Notes: generated by a model not told the origin, from the sequence alone. A DNA stretch of 21,266 nt from SIG440 sp045587485 (GCA_045587485.1 JAZNCI010000067.1:1-21266); one strand, 5' to 3'. Counted from the first letter of the stretch, positions 1 to 9,241 are shown. Made by a program: numbers and translations.

Positions 1-1393
1 CAAGATCGTATTCATCACCGCTGTATGGTGCTGTTGCAGAGAACTTAAGCTTGTTATATATTGTCTGCGAAAAAGCATCGCACACCAAATCATCACCGTG
101 ATTTACAAACACTTTCTTTGGCGGTTTTTCCATACTGCCAAGCCATCCGAGAAGCATATCTTTATCAGCGTGACCGCTGATACCTACAATTGATTCTATC
201 CTTGCATTTACCTGAATGCTTTCACCGAACAACGAAACATTCTTAGCTCCGTTTATAAGCTTTCTGCCGAAGGTTCCTTCTGCCTGATATCCAACAAAAA
301 GTATTGTACTGTTTTCTCTCCATAGGTTATGCTTTAAGTGATGTCTGATACGGCCCGCTTCGCACATACCCGATGCAGATATGATTACCTTTGGAATCAT
401 ATCAAAGTTTATTGCTCTTGACTCATCAGTTGTAACACTTAATCTTAATCCGGGGAAAGATATGGGATTGATGCCCTGCTTTACAAGTGCAAGTGTTTCT
501 TCATCGTAATATCCCATCAGATTATCCTGATATATCTTTGTTGCCTCAACTGCAAGAGGTGAATCTACATACACAATAAAGTTTTCGTGTCCTTTTACAA
601 GTCCTTCTTCCTTTATTGTCCTGAACAGATATAAAAGCTCCTGCGTTCTTCCAATTGCAAAGGATGGGATAACAAGATTTCCGCCCTTTGAAAAGGTTTC
701 CTGCATTATTTTTGTAAGCTGTGCGATATAGTCAGGTCTTTCTCCGTGAACTCTGTCACCATAGGTTGATTCAATTACTACATAATCAGCATACAGTGGA
801 TTTTGAGGATTTCTGATAAGAGGTCTGTCTATGTTTCCTAAATCGCCTGAGAACAAAACTGTTCTTTCTTCACCATTTTCATTTACTGTAATGTGGATGC
901 TTGATGAACCAAGCAAATGTCCTGCATCACAGAAATTTATCGTTACGCCTTCAAATATTTCAATCGGTTTGTTGTATCCGTGTCCTTCAAATAATTTCAG
1001 GGACTCCAACGCATCTTCAACAGTATACACAGGCACATACTGCTGATAGCCTGAACGCTCTGCTTTTCTATTCTGCCATTCCGCTTCCTGTTCCTGAATG
1101 TGAGCAGAATCCTGTAACATTATATTACAAAGTCTATGTGTTGCTTCCGTGCAGTATACGGGACCTGAGTAACCTTTTGCAACCATTGCCGGAATCATTC
1201 CTGAATGGTCTATATGTGCATGAGTAAGACAAATCGCATCAATTTCTATTGGCGCAATAGGCAATTCGCAGTTTTCGTATGTATCGCCGCCTTGTTCCAT
1301 GCCACAGTCAATAAGTATGTGTTTACCGCAAGCTTCAAGCAAGGTACAAGAGCCTGTAACCTCATGAGCTGCTCCTATAAATGTTAATTTCAT
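1..1393 (-). CDS. MBL-fold / beta-CASP RNA-processing hydrolase (3' end cut by window edge)
   Basis: Predicted zinc-dependent metallo-beta-lactamase hydrolase of the beta-CASP (CPSF/RNase J-like) group, which act as RNA nucleases in the cytoplasm. My reading of the complement gives 464 codons from an ATG at 1393, beginning MKLTFIGAAHEVTGSC. The metal motif HAHIDH is at residues 58-63, a further metal His at about 159 (DAGHLLGSSS) and FSGDLGN at 181-187. STYGD, IPSFAIGRTQELL, ISASGMCEAGRIRHHL and ISGHADKDML follow in the order typical of the beta-CASP and RNA-specificity (RMMBL) regions. AAAGGAG stands just upstream of the ATG and supports the start. The family is usually about 530 residues, so only the C-terminal tail is missing. 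It could be a general RNase or a mRNA-end-processing enzyme; the substrate cannot be told. Confidence 0.93.
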   Translation of the reverse strand, partial: MKLTFIGAAHEVTGSCTLLEACGKHILIDCGMEQGGDTYENCELPIAPIEIDAICLTHAHIDHSGMIPAMVAKGYSGPVYCTEATHRLCNIMLQDSAHIQEQEAEWQNRKAERSGYQQYVPVYTVEDALESLKLFEGHGYNKPIEIFEGVTINFCDAGHLLGSSSIHITVNENGEERTVLFSGDLGNIDRPLIRNPQNPLYADYVVIESTYGDRVHGERPDYIAQLTKIMQETFSKGGNLVIPSFAIGRTQELLYLFRTIKEEGLVKGHENFIVYVDSPLAVEATKIYQDNLMGYYDEETLALVKQGINPISFPGLRLSVTTDESRAINFDMIPKVIISASGMCEAGRIRHHLKHNLWRENSTILFVGYQAEGTFGRKLINGAKNVSLFGESIQVNARIESIVGISGHADKDMLLGWLGSMEKPPKKVFVNHGDDLVCDAFSQTIYNKLKFSATAPYSGDEYDL

Positions 1394-1767
1394 ATTCACT
1401 TACTCCTTTCTTAATATACTTATTAATTTTATATCCTTGAATCTGCTTTGAAAACACCTGAAATACTCTCTTTGTTACTCGTGTCAAGTCAGGAGAACAG
1501 TGAATAATAAGAACCATCACCCAACACGAAATCAAAGATTTCTGTCGGGTACCCGAGAACCTTGTTATGCTAAAGCATAATATGGACCTACTACTTTTTC
1601 CTGATTTTTTCACTGGATTTTTCTTAAACACTTTTCTTTAGAACCCGCGAGAATACTGGATTTTCTCGCATCCGATAGTATATGTAAATATCAAAATCGG
1701 CAAACTAATCTTTTAAATTTTATAGACTTGACACAGAACAAAACATATCAGAACAGTCCCCACGTGT
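1394..1767. other. Gene-poor AT-rich intergenic region with short repeats
   Basis: No convincing gene. It holds the SD of the MBL gene, a copy of an 18-bp box (1476-1493, TACTCGTGTCAAGTCAGG) that recurs before the acyltransferase gene, an inverted partial copy (1725-1734, GACTTGACAC), and small hairpins at 1564-1579 (TTATGC/GCATAA) and 1648-1670 (GCGAGAA/TTCTCGC). An open frame over the left part has no SD and no recognisable protein features. Confidence 0.6.
1476..1493 (-). promoter_or_regulatory. 18-bp box shared by two minus-strand promoters (copy 1)
   Basis: TACTCGTGTCAAGTCAGG on the plus strand; on the minus strand it reads with TTGACA, a consensus -35 hexamer. It lies 83 bp before the MBL gene. 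A copy with one mismatch lies at 2837-2854 before the acyltransferase gene. The matching -10 hexamers are weak, so these may be activator-dependent promoters or operators. Confidence 0.4.
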
Positions 1768-2769
1768 TTATATTGGTTTCTTTTTTATTTTTATATATAA
1801 TATACAGGAAACTATCGATACGGTATAAACAAAAACTGTCCTTATAACTAATTCCATCCCAATTGAATTTAATCCCATTTCCGCCATTTTATCGTTTATC
1901 AAAAATATAAAAAGCGGATGCACTAAATATATGTAATAGCTTGCACTGTCTATCTCCTTCAGTAGCCTGCAACTCATCAACCTTTCACCTAAGTAAAAAG
2001 AAACTGCTACGCAAAAAATCACAGAAAAATTACAGTATATAAAATGAATAGTCTCAATGCAATAAATTTGTTTTGTTGTAAAATGTATTAATCCTAATAC
2101 AGCCTGAAAAATGGCTACTATAAGAAATACTGTAGTAATTACTTTTATGTTCTTTGTAAGCTTTTCTTTAAAGCAGTCGTAATTTGCACCCATGTAGCAT
2201 CCACAAACCCAGAAAATCAAATAGGTTGTAAATACTCTGTCTGTATACCCTCCCAAAATTGTAGCAAAAAATAATTTTGACAAATACATAATTATAATAG
2301 CCACTAACAAAGCAATTGGGAATTTAATCCTTTCTGTCATTATCTTCCATACAGGTCTCAAAAGATAAAACTGTACAATTATTATAATAAAATAAAAATG
2401 AGAAACCAAGTCACCTTTTAGAATATAACCTGTAAGGCTTATTAAAGAAAATTCAAAATAATTCCTTGACAGAAAATACATATAAAACACAAAAACCCAA
2501 ATGATATATGGTATAACAACACCCAAAAATCTTAATTTTAAATATTTAATATGCTTTATTGGCTTTGCAAATCCTAAAGCCATCTTTACACCCGATAGAA
2601 AAATAAAGCCTTGTACAACAAATGCAGAAAGTCTCCAAGGGAAAAATACCAAGACATACTGAAGACTTCCTCTTTCAAGTTGTGTGACTGGCGCAGACAA
2701 AACATGAATTAGTACAACCAAAACACAGAATAAAACATTCAAAATAGAAAGTTCCGTTTTCTTTCCCAT
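1768..2769 (-). CDS. Membrane acyltransferase, acyltransferase_3 family
   Basis: Integral membrane O-acyltransferase of the acyltransferase_3 (OafA/NodX/WecH-like) family, which transfer acyl groups such as acetyl to surface carbohydrates or other envelope substrates. The 333-residue protein is almost entirely hydrophobic, with about 10 membrane segments. The first helix contains the conserved histidine (LVVLIHV, around residue 22), followed by a basic loop and FIFLSG; a late YIYLVHPLFIF helix is also typical. Start is ATG with AAAAGGAG at good spacing. It is a single gene with its own upstream region. Its codons are visibly more A/T-rich than those of the flanking genes, which suggests recent acquisition. 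The substrate is unknown. Confidence 0.85.
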   Translation of the reverse strand: MGKKTELSILNVLFCVLVVLIHVLSAPVTQLERGSLQYVLVFFPWRLSAFVVQGFIFLSGVKMALGFAKPIKHIKYLKLRFLGVVIPYIIWVFVFYMYFLSRNYFEFSLISLTGYILKGDLVSHFYFIIIIVQFYLLRPVWKIMTERIKFPIALLVAIIIMYLSKLFFATILGGYTDRVFTTYLIFWVCGCYMGANYDCFKEKLTKNIKVITTVFLIVAIFQAVLGLIHFTTKQIYCIETIHFIYCNFSVIFCVAVSFYLGERLMSCRLLKEIDSASYYIYLVHPLFIFLINDKMAEMGLNSIGMELVIRTVFVYTVSIVSCILYIKIKKKPI

Positions 2770-2836
2770 TTTTATCTCCTTTTAATATTTTTCATAACTC
2801 TAAGTTTAATTTGGTTTTTCATTAAAACAGGCACTA

Positions 2837-2854
2837 TACTCGTGTCAAGACAGG
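2837..2854 (-). promoter_or_regulatory. 18-bp box shared by two minus-strand promoters (copy 2)
   Basis: TACTCGTGTCAAGACAGG, 17 of 18 identical to 1476-1493 and in the same orientation, 68 bp before the acyltransferase start. It contains minus-strand TTGACA; the only -10 candidates at normal spacing (TTTAAT/TTAATG) are poor. Confidence 0.4.
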
Positions 2855-3056
2855 CAAAAAATTATACCAATTTTATAACTTGGCTCCGTCACTATTTCTC
2901 GCTAGCAATTCATGAATTAAATTTACTTTTAATTCATTTTAGTGCATGTCACAAAATCTTTGACTTTAATTCATAACATAAGGCAAGTCATTGAGTTTGC
3001 TTTGCAAACTCATTATAACATATCCACAAAGAAATGCCAAGTGCTGTAATTTATAC
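2855..3056. other. AT-rich intergenic spacer with palindromes
   Basis: No gene seen between the divergent acyltransferase and HD-hydrolase genes. There is a perfect 10-bp inverted repeat ATGAATTAAA/TTTAATTCAT at 2912-2937, another TTTAATTCAT at about 2973-2983, and a 9-bp hairpin TGAGTTTGC/GCAAACTCA at 2992-3012. None is followed by a clear U-tract, so I do not call terminators. Confidence 0.5.
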
Positions 3057-3085
3057 TTGAAAATTTGTCATAGATAGAATATACT
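3057..3085 (+). promoter_or_regulatory. SigA-type promoter of the HD-hydrolase gene
   Basis: TTGAAA (3057-3062), 17-bp spacer, TATACT (3080-3085). SD GAGGTG at 3095-3100 precedes the ATG at 3106, giving a very short leader. Confidence 0.7.
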
Positions 3086-3105
3086 ATAACAAAAGAGGTG
3101 AAATA

Positions 3106-4338
3106 ATGAAACGCTATTTTGAATTTACCGCAGGGGAGAAACACTATCTTGAGGAAATAAACAATACATATGACATCAATCTGTCGCCCTTTGCCACAAA
3201 GAACGAGGATGTGGTAAGGTCTGCGAGAGCACCCAGATATGATATAATCCGCCCGCCATACGCATATGACGTTGACTGTATAATCTATAACCCATTTTAC
3301 AACAGATATGCGGATAAAACTCAGGTTTTTTCGTTTTATAAAAACGACGATATTACACGGCGCGCTCTTCATGTTCAGCTTGTTTCAAAGATTGCACGAA
3401 CAATCGGAAGAGCATTGAAGCTTAACCTTGACTTGATTGAAGCAATCGCCCTGGGTCACGATATGGGGCACACGCCATTTGGTCACAAGGGCGAGGAGCT
3501 GCTTTCGGAATGTTATGAAGAAAGCACAAAACGTCGTCTGGGAAAGAGCCGTTATTTTAACCACAATGTTCACAGTGCCAGAATATTCAGGAATATCCTC
3601 AGCACCAACCTGACACTTCAGACCCTGAGCGGAATTCTTGCCCACAACGGCGAAAAGGTATGCCGTGAATACACCCCAAGCAAGCTGACAGATTTTCAGC
3701 AGTTTGACAAAATTTTAGAGGGCTGTTACACCAAAAAGAATTACCATAAGAGCCTGCGCCCCAACACGTTGGAGGGCTGTGTTGTAAGAATAAGCGATAT
3801 GATTGCCTATGCAGGTAAAGACAGGCTTGACCTTTACCGTGTTAAAGCCATCAGCGAGGAAATGTTTAAATCACAGCGTCTTATCGGCACACGAAACAGT
3901 GATATAATATCAAACGTTATTATCAACATAATCAAAAACAGTATCAATCAGTCAAGCCTTAATATGGATGATGAGGTGTTTGCCGACCTTCGCGACCTGA
4001 TTGCCGAAAATAACGAGCTGATTTACCTGAACGAAGACAGAGTTGAACCCTATGACGAAAGCATAAAGCCCCTGATGCAAAAGCTATATGCAAGATTTTT
4101 GCAGGATTTGGAGGAGGGTAATGCCCAATCCCCAATATTTCGTCACTACATTGACAACCCTGCCCTCAGTCTTAAATACCGCAACTCACAGGGCAAGCTG
4201 TGTGTGGATTTTGATGACATTGTCACCGACTGTATCGCCTGTATGACAGACGATTATTTTGTGGATGTTTGTGCGGAGCTTCATATTGACGACGACGCTT
4301 TTAAGAGAATTAAATATCATAGCTACTTTGATATATGA
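3106..4338 (+). CDS. HD-domain dNTP triphosphohydrolase (dGTPase-like)
   Basis: Predicted metal-dependent deoxynucleoside triphosphate triphosphohydrolase, which splits dNTPs into deoxynucleoside and triphosphate in the cytoplasm. The 410-residue protein has KTQVF at 71-75, RRALHV with the first metal His near 89, and the HD signature LGHDMGHTPFGH around 116-127. The helix with FNHNVHSARI (about 151-160) and ISDMIAYAGKD further on complete the dGTPase-like metal and substrate site. ATG is preceded by GAGGTG and by a good promoter. It stands alone and converges on the ABC-F gene, sharing a hairpin terminator. Nucleotide preference (dGTP or broad) cannot be read from the sequence. Confidence 0.87.
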   Translation: MKRYFEFTAGEKHYLEEINNTYDINLSPFATKNEDVVRSARAPRYDIIRPPYAYDVDCIIYNPFYNRYADKTQVFSFYKNDDITRRALHVQLVSKIARTIGRALKLNLDLIEAIALGHDMGHTPFGHKGEELLSECYEESTKRRLGKSRYFNHNVHSARIFRNILSTNLTLQTLSGILAHNGEKVCREYTPSKLTDFQQFDKILEGCYTKKNYHKSLRPNTLEGCVVRISDMIAYAGKDRLDLYRVKAISEEMFKSQRLIGTRNSDIISNVIINIIKNSINQSSLNMDDEVFADLRDLIAENNELIYLNEDRVEPYDESIKPLMQKLYARFLQDLEEGNAQSPIFRHYIDNPALSLKYRNSQGKLCVDFDDIVTDCIACMTDDYFVDVCAELHIDDDAFKRIKYHSYFDI

Positions 4339-4367
4339 AAACGGGGATGTTTGACATCCTCGTTTTC
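4337..4367. terminator. Bidirectional terminator between convergent genes
   Basis: GAAAACGGGGATGT pairs with ACATCCTCGTTTTC, a 14-bp stem with one G-U pair and a TTG loop. The A and T runs at the base allow it to work in both directions. It overlaps the stop codons of both the HD-hydrolase and the ABC-F gene. Confidence 0.8.
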
Positions 4368-6292
4368 TATTCTAACTCACTCCACTCAGAGTAGTATTCT
4401 TCAAGACTTTGGCGAAGCTTATCCGCCATAGCACATTTTTCATTCATCAGCTTGTAATCCGAAAAGACTTCCTCGCGGGTCATTTCTTCTTCTATTTGAG
4501 CAAGGTTAGACTCTGCCTGTTCAATCATTCCCTCAAGCTCGCGGATACGGTTTTTTCGCTGTGCGTCAAGCCGCCGCTGTTCCTTTGAGCGATATCCGCC
4601 CGACTGATTTGCTTTTATATTTTCCATAGCCTTCTGCTGTGCAAGCTGTGCCGCAATTTCGGCATCCCGTGCCGCTTCACGTTCAACAACCTCACAGTAA
4701 TAATCATAATTACCCTGATACAGTCTTAGCCCGTCCTCGGTAATCTCGGCAATTTTGTCGGGAACCTTGTTCAAAAGATAACGGTCATGGGATACAAATA
4801 TCAGCGTTCCGCCATATTCGGACATTGCCTCCTCCAGCACTTCTTTGGATGCCAAATCAAGATGATTTGTAGGCTCGTCAAGAATGATTACGTTTGATTT
4901 TTCAAGCATAATTATACAAAACGCAAGCTTGGCTCTTTCGCCGCCGCTGATAATTTTTACGGGCTTATACACATCATCCTTTGTAAGAAGAACATTGCCA
5001 AGCACCCTGCGAATTTCAGCCTCAGGTGTGTCGGGAAATCTGTCCCACAGCTCGTCAAGTGCAATTTTCTCCTGATTGAGATTAAGATTTTCCTGCTCGT
5101 AATAGCTGATGCTGACATTTTTTCCCCACTCAACCATTCCGTGAGTATATGGGATAATACCCTGAATAATCTTAAGGAATGAAGATTTACCAATGCCGTT
5201 TGCGCCAATAATTGCAATTTTTTCTTTTTTCTTTACTGCAAGATTTACACCTTTGCATAAAATCTTTTGCTCATCGCCCACCGCAATATTAAGGTCGGTC
5301 ACTGTAAGAACATCCTTGTAAGGTTCGTGTGTATGCTCAAACTTCAGGCGCATAGATTTTAAATCGCCGTCAGGTTTTTCTAAAACCTCCATATTTTCAA
5401 GGGTTTTAAGCCTCGATTTTGCGCTGTTTGATGTTGATGCACGCGCAATGTTCTTGTCAACATATGACTGTAGCTGTGCAATCTGCATCTGTTGCATCTC
5501 GTATTCCTTTTCTTCACGGGCACGGCGCTGTGCCCTCTGTGCAAGGTATTTTGAGTAATTACCTGCATATGAATACACCCTGCCACGTTCAACCTCGTAT
5601 ATGTGCGATACAATTTTATCAAGAAAATAACGGTCATGGGATACGGTAAGAATTGCACCATTATAATTAACCAGATATTCCTCAAGCCATTTTAACGTTT
5701 TGAAATCAAGATGGTTGGTTGGCTCGTCAAGTATAAGGAGTTCGGGCTCTTCAAGGAGCAGTCTTGCAATGGCAAGACGTGTCTTTTCGCCGCCCGAAAG
5801 GGTGGATATCACAGTGTCCATATCTCTATCCCCAAAGCCCATACCGTTTAAGATAGTCTTGATTTTCACGTCAATATTATAGCCGTCACGACTGTGAAAA
5901 TAGTTCTGTGCACGAGTATACTCAGACAAAATACGTCTGTATTCATCAGAAGAATTATCCAAAATCTCCGCCATTTTAAGTTCAAGCCGTCGCATATCCT
6001 CCTCTGCCTGATACACGTCATCAAAGACCTTGCGCATCTCAACGATAATGGAGCTGTCACGCTCAAGTCCGTTGTTCTGCTCAAGATAACCGATTTTAAG
6101 ACCCGGCTTTTTTATCACATCGCCGCTGTCATAATTAAGCGTTCCCATAATAATTTTAAGCAGTGTCGACTTTCCTGCCCCATTAACTCCAATAAGACCG
6201 TAACGACATTTTTCGTTTACGGTCAATTTTACATTTTTCAGGATTTCCTCCTGTCCAAAGCTCTTATTTAAACAATCAATAGTTATCAGCAT
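4367..6292 (-). CDS. ABC-F family ribosome-associated ATPase (YdiF-like)
   Basis: Soluble ABC-F protein, 641 residues, with two ABC domains and no membrane segment. Members bind the ribosomal E site to relieve stalling, regulate translation or give antibiotic protection. Walker A motifs are GVNGAGKST (35-43) and GANGIGKS (363-370). ABC signatures are LSGGE (165-169) and SGGER (449-453). Both Walker B motifs read LDEPTNHLD (188-196, 471-479), so both catalytic glutamates are intact. A charged linker (about 240-330) joins the domains and the C-terminal 80 residues look like a coiled coil. It is the last gene of the operon, its ATG lying two bases after the rseC-like stop. No strong SD is visible, so translational coupling is likely. 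Housekeeping versus resistance role cannot be decided from sequence. Confidence 0.92.
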   Translation of the reverse strand: MLITIDCLNKSFGQEEILKNVKLTVNEKCRYGLIGVNGAGKSTLLKIIMGTLNYDSGDVIKKPGLKIGYLEQNNGLERDSSIIVEMRKVFDDVYQAEEDMRRLELKMAEILDNSSDEYRRILSEYTRAQNYFHSRDGYNIDVKIKTILNGMGFGDRDMDTVISTLSGGEKTRLAIARLLLEEPELLILDEPTNHLDFKTLKWLEEYLVNYNGAILTVSHDRYFLDKIVSHIYEVERGRVYSYAGNYSKYLAQRAQRRAREEKEYEMQQMQIAQLQSYVDKNIARASTSNSAKSRLKTLENMEVLEKPDGDLKSMRLKFEHTHEPYKDVLTVTDLNIAVGDEQKILCKGVNLAVKKKEKIAIIGANGIGKSSFLKIIQGIIPYTHGMVEWGKNVSISYYEQENLNLNQEKIALDELWDRFPDTPEAEIRRVLGNVLLTKDDVYKPVKIISGGERAKLAFCIIMLEKSNVIILDEPTNHLDLASKEVLEEAMSEYGGTLIFVSHDRYLLNKVPDKIAEITEDGLRLYQGNYDYYCEVVEREAARDAEIAAQLAQQKAMENIKANQSGGYRSKEQRRLDAQRKNRIRELEGMIEQAESNLAQIEEEMTREEVFSDYKLMNEKCAMADKLRQSLEEYYSEWSELE

Positions 6293-6294
6293 AT

Positions 6295-6684
6295 CTAATC
6301 ATCAGCCTTTTCGGTTGTTATTTCGATTTTGTCGGTAAAGAACAGCCTTAAAACTATAATTCCCAAAGCAGTTCCCAAAATTGCACCCCAAAACGCCTCC
6401 CAATCGCCGCCTAATAAACTGCCGGCTGTGGCACCCGCAATAAGTAGGGCAGTAAGGCCTAAATATCCCGCCGCCGAATGTTTTAAAAAGCTCTTATCGC
6501 TTGATACCAAGCGTATTCTATCGCCTGATTTGAAATTTCCTGTATTTTTAAGTCTCACCGTCATTTCATGGCTGTTGCCGCAAAGTCCGCAAGCTGCACA
6601 ATTGTCACCACAGGCAGAATCACGCTTGATGGTCACATTCATATATCCTTCTGAGATTTCGGTTACTGTTCCGTATTTTTGCAT
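6295..6684 (-). CDS. RseC/SoxR-reducing-system family membrane protein
   Basis: Small membrane protein of the RseC/MucC family; relatives act on SigmaE control or SoxR reduction in Proteobacteria and often associate with Rnf-type redox systems. The 129-residue protein has an N-terminal domain with a four-cysteine cluster (C25, C29, C32, C35 in CGDNCAACGLCG) likely to bind metal or an Fe-S cluster. Two predicted helices follow at about 70-91 and 95-116, with a charged tail. I start it at ATG 6684 because AAAGGAAC lies 8 nt upstream and homologous proteins begin near this sequence; an ATG 48 bases earlier lies inside recN. Only one base separates it from the recN stop, so co-translation is expected. 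Its clostridial function is unknown. Confidence 0.8.
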   Translation of the reverse strand: MQKYGTVTEISEGYMNVTIKRDSACGDNCAACGLCGNSHEMTVRLKNTGNFKSGDRIRLVSSDKSFLKHSAAGYLGLTALLIAGATAGSLLGGDWEAFWGAILGTALGIIVLRLFFTDKIEITTEKADD

Positions 6685-6685
6685 A

Positions 6686-8380
6686 TCAATGTTCCTTTTT
6701 ATTTTTCGCAAGTTCAAGCATCTCAAGAGCACTTTGCCGTGTAAGGTCTGTCACAGTTACACCGCCGATAATACGTGCAAGCTCCTCGACACGACCGCTG
6801 TGGTCAAGCGGCATCACATCAGTTGATGTACTTTGGTCGGTGGAGGTCTTTTTTATAAGAAAATGGCTGTCTGCCATACTGGCAATCTGTGCCAGATGCG
6901 TAATTGAAAATACCTGTCGGTGTTTTGCCAAAGCCGACAGCTTTTCAGCAATCTTTTGTGCTGCCCTTCCGCTGACACCTGTGTCAATCTCGTCAAAAAT
7001 CATCGTGTCAATATCATCAGAATCTGAAAGAACCGATTTGACAGCAAGCATAATTCGTGAAAGCTCGCCGCCTGATGCAATTTTTGACATTGGCTTCAAT
7101 GCCTCGCCGGGGTTGGTTGAAAGCAAAAACTCTGCCTCGTCCTTGCCTGAGTCGGTATAGGAAATATCGCCACCATCAAAACGCTCATAAAGATTAATCG
7201 CAAATCTTACCTTTGGCATATCAAGGTCGGCAAGCTCGGCAAGAATCTTTTCCTCAAGCACCTTTGCCGCCGCTGTTCTTTTTGCGGTCAGCCTTGATGC
7301 AATGCTCCCAACTTCCGCCTTTGCACTATCTAGCTCTGCACCAAGCCTTTCAATTTCTTCGTCCCTTTTCTCAATCGAGGACGCCTCGGCTTCTGCAGAT
7401 TTTGCATATTTCAAAATATCTTCAATGGAATTACCGTACTTTCGCTTTAAATTCGATATAGTATCAAGGCGTTCTTCAATCATATCAAGCTCTGCCATAT
7501 TGAAATCTGTAGATGACAGACAGGAATTTATTTCGGATGCAACATCATCTACCTCGGCAACAATGCCCGAAAGTCGCTCATAACATTCGCTGAGTTTAGG
7601 AAGATACTGGCTTATGCCGCCTAAGGCGCGCTCTGCCTGACGAAGCAGGTCGTATGCAGAGTATTCATCACCGCCGTAAAGTGCTCCATATGCCGTACCC
7701 GCACCCGACACAATGCTTTCCATATTATAAAGGTAATCCCGTTTTGCTTCCAGTTCTTCGTCCTCGTTTGGTTTCAGCCTTGCGGAATTAATCTCATTAA
7801 TCTGAAACTCAAGCAACTCCTGTCGGTGCAGGCGTTCGTCTTGAGAGCCAGAAAGTTCATTTATCTGTTTTTTTATATCACACATCCTTTTATATGATGC
7901 CTTGTATTCATTCAAAATATCGCCACAATCACCAAAGCTGTCAAGAAATGCCATATGGCTGTGAGAGTCAAGAAGCATACGGTTATCACTTTGGCCGTGA
8001 ATATCAATCAGCATCGACGATGCCTCGCGCACTACCGCAAGGGGCATTGTAACGCCGTTTATACGGCAGGTGGATTTGCCGTCGTCGGTAAGCTGGCGGC
8101 TGATTGCAACAATACCATCCTCTGCATCTATTCCCAAATCCGAAAGTGCTTTCAGAACGGTTTTGTCCGAAACTTCAAAGCAAGCATTGACAGTTGCCTT
8201 GTCACAACCCGTGCGTATAAGGTCGTGACTGACACGCTTGCCTAAAGCCATATTGATGGAATCAATCAATATTGACTTACCTGCACCGGTTTCGCCGGTG
8301 AGAACGTTAAAACCATTGTCAAACTCAATATGAACCTGGTCGATTACCGCAATATTTTTAATGTGTAATTCCTTAAGCAA
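6686..8380 (-). CDS. recN: DNA repair ATPase RecN
   Basis: SMC-like ATPase that acts early in double-strand-break repair. 564 residues, the usual length. Walker A GETGAGKS at 29-36, a central coiled-coil region (about 155-385), ABC signature SGGE at 436-439, Walker B IFDEID at 461-466 and the switch histidine in ITHLAQIA at 493-500. The start is TTG at 8380: the frame is closed by the nadK stop just upstream, no ATG is available, and the protein begins MLKELHIKN as expected for RecN; AAGGA lies 9 nt before it. The gap to nadK is 12 bases. In many Clostridia argR lies between nadK and recN; it is absent here. Confidence 0.96.
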   Translation of the reverse strand: MLKELHIKNIAVIDQVHIEFDNGFNVLTGETGAGKSILIDSINMALGKRVSHDLIRTGCDKATVNACFEVSDKTVLKALSDLGIDAEDGIVAISRQLTDDGKSTCRINGVTMPLAVVREASSMLIDIHGQSDNRMLLDSHSHMAFLDSFGDCGDILNEYKASYKRMCDIKKQINELSGSQDERLHRQELLEFQINEINSARLKPNEDEELEAKRDYLYNMESIVSGAGTAYGALYGGDEYSAYDLLRQAERALGGISQYLPKLSECYERLSGIVAEVDDVASEINSCLSSTDFNMAELDMIEERLDTISNLKRKYGNSIEDILKYAKSAEAEASSIEKRDEEIERLGAELDSAKAEVGSIASRLTAKRTAAAKVLEEKILAELADLDMPKVRFAINLYERFDGGDISYTDSGKDEAEFLLSTNPGEALKPMSKIASGGELSRIMLAVKSVLSDSDDIDTMIFDEIDTGVSGRAAQKIAEKLSALAKHRQVFSITHLAQIASMADSHFLIKKTSTDQSTSTDVMPLDHSGRVEELARIIGGVTVTDLTRQSALEMLELAKNKKEH

Positions 8381-8392
8381 GTCCTCACATCC

Positions 8393-9241
8393 TTAATCAG
8401 AGAGTTTTTCACGTATTACATCAAAATATCCTCTGGTTTTTACATTTATCATAGGCACACGTTTTTGACTGCGTGTAACCCTTATGTATTCATCTTCACC
8501 AAGGCGTTTAACGGATATTCCGTCAATCTTCAAATCTGCCTCGCTGCAATATGCCGCATCAAAAGCTATTGCCGCTGTCGATTCGGGCGGAATAATCATA
8601 CACCTTGATTTCATAGTATGGGGACAAATAGGTGTTAAAATCATACAATCAAGGTTTTTGTGTACAATCGGGCCACCGCAGGAAAGGGAATATGCCGTAG
8701 AGCCCGTTGAGGTTGCAACAATAATTCCGTCTGCAAGATAACTGCTTGCCATAGTTCCGTCAACCTCGGCGCTAAGAGAAATCATTTTGGCAGAATCGCC
8801 ACGTATAATAATATCGTTAAGAGCGGTATATGATGCCGTTTGTTTGTCGCCCGAAATAACCTGAGCCTCAAGCATCATACGGTGCTCGATGGTAAAATCG
8901 CCCTCAAGAATTTTAACAAGATTTGAAAGGTCATCACCCTCTGCCTGAGTAAGAAATCCCAAATGTCCAAGATTTATTCCCATAATGGGAACATCAAAAT
9001 CTGCCGCCTGATTGACTATTTTAAGAATTGTTCCGTCACCGCCAAGGGCAATCACTGCATCACAGCATTTGAAAATGTCATCACCCTGAGCAAACTTCAA
9101 GTCAGGCATAGCGATTTCATCTTTAATCGATACATCAAGAAAAACTGTTTTATTGTATTTTTGCAGAAGAGAAATAACCTCTCTCGTTGCCGAGAGGTTA
9201 GCATCACGGTATCTGTTGACAAAAAGTGCAATATTTTGCAT
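8393..9241 (-). CDS. nadK: NAD kinase
   Basis: ATP-dependent phosphorylation of NAD+ to NADP+ in the cytoplasm. 282 residues. The kinase motif GGDGT is at 67-71, followed by GINLGHLGFLT (88-98) and the nucleotide-binding segment ADGIIVATSTGSTAYSLSCGGPIV (about 170-193). The usual NE pair reads ND (142-143) and the usual TPTGST reads TSTGST; both are conservative changes. ATG 9241 is preceded by GGGGGAG, which overlaps the end of tlyA. Fourth gene of the operon. Confidence 0.95.
   Translation of the reverse strand: MQNIALFVNRYRDANLSATREVISLLQKYNKTVFLDVSIKDEIAMPDLKFAQGDDIFKCCDAVIALGGDGTILKIVNQAADFDVPIMGINLGHLGFLTQAEGDDLSNLVKILEGDFTIEHRMMLEAQVISGDKQTASYTALNDIIIRGDSAKMISLSAEVDGTMASSYLADGIIVATSTGSTAYSLSCGGPIVHKNLDCMILTPICPHTMKSRCMIIPPESTAAIAFDAAYCSEADLKIDGISVKRLGEDEYIRVTRSQKRVPMINVKTRGYFDVIREKLSD

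Noticed and set aside
1362..1631. 89-codon minus-strand frame
   Set aside because: Overlaps the start of the MBL gene and its SD, has no SD of its own, and no recognisable features.
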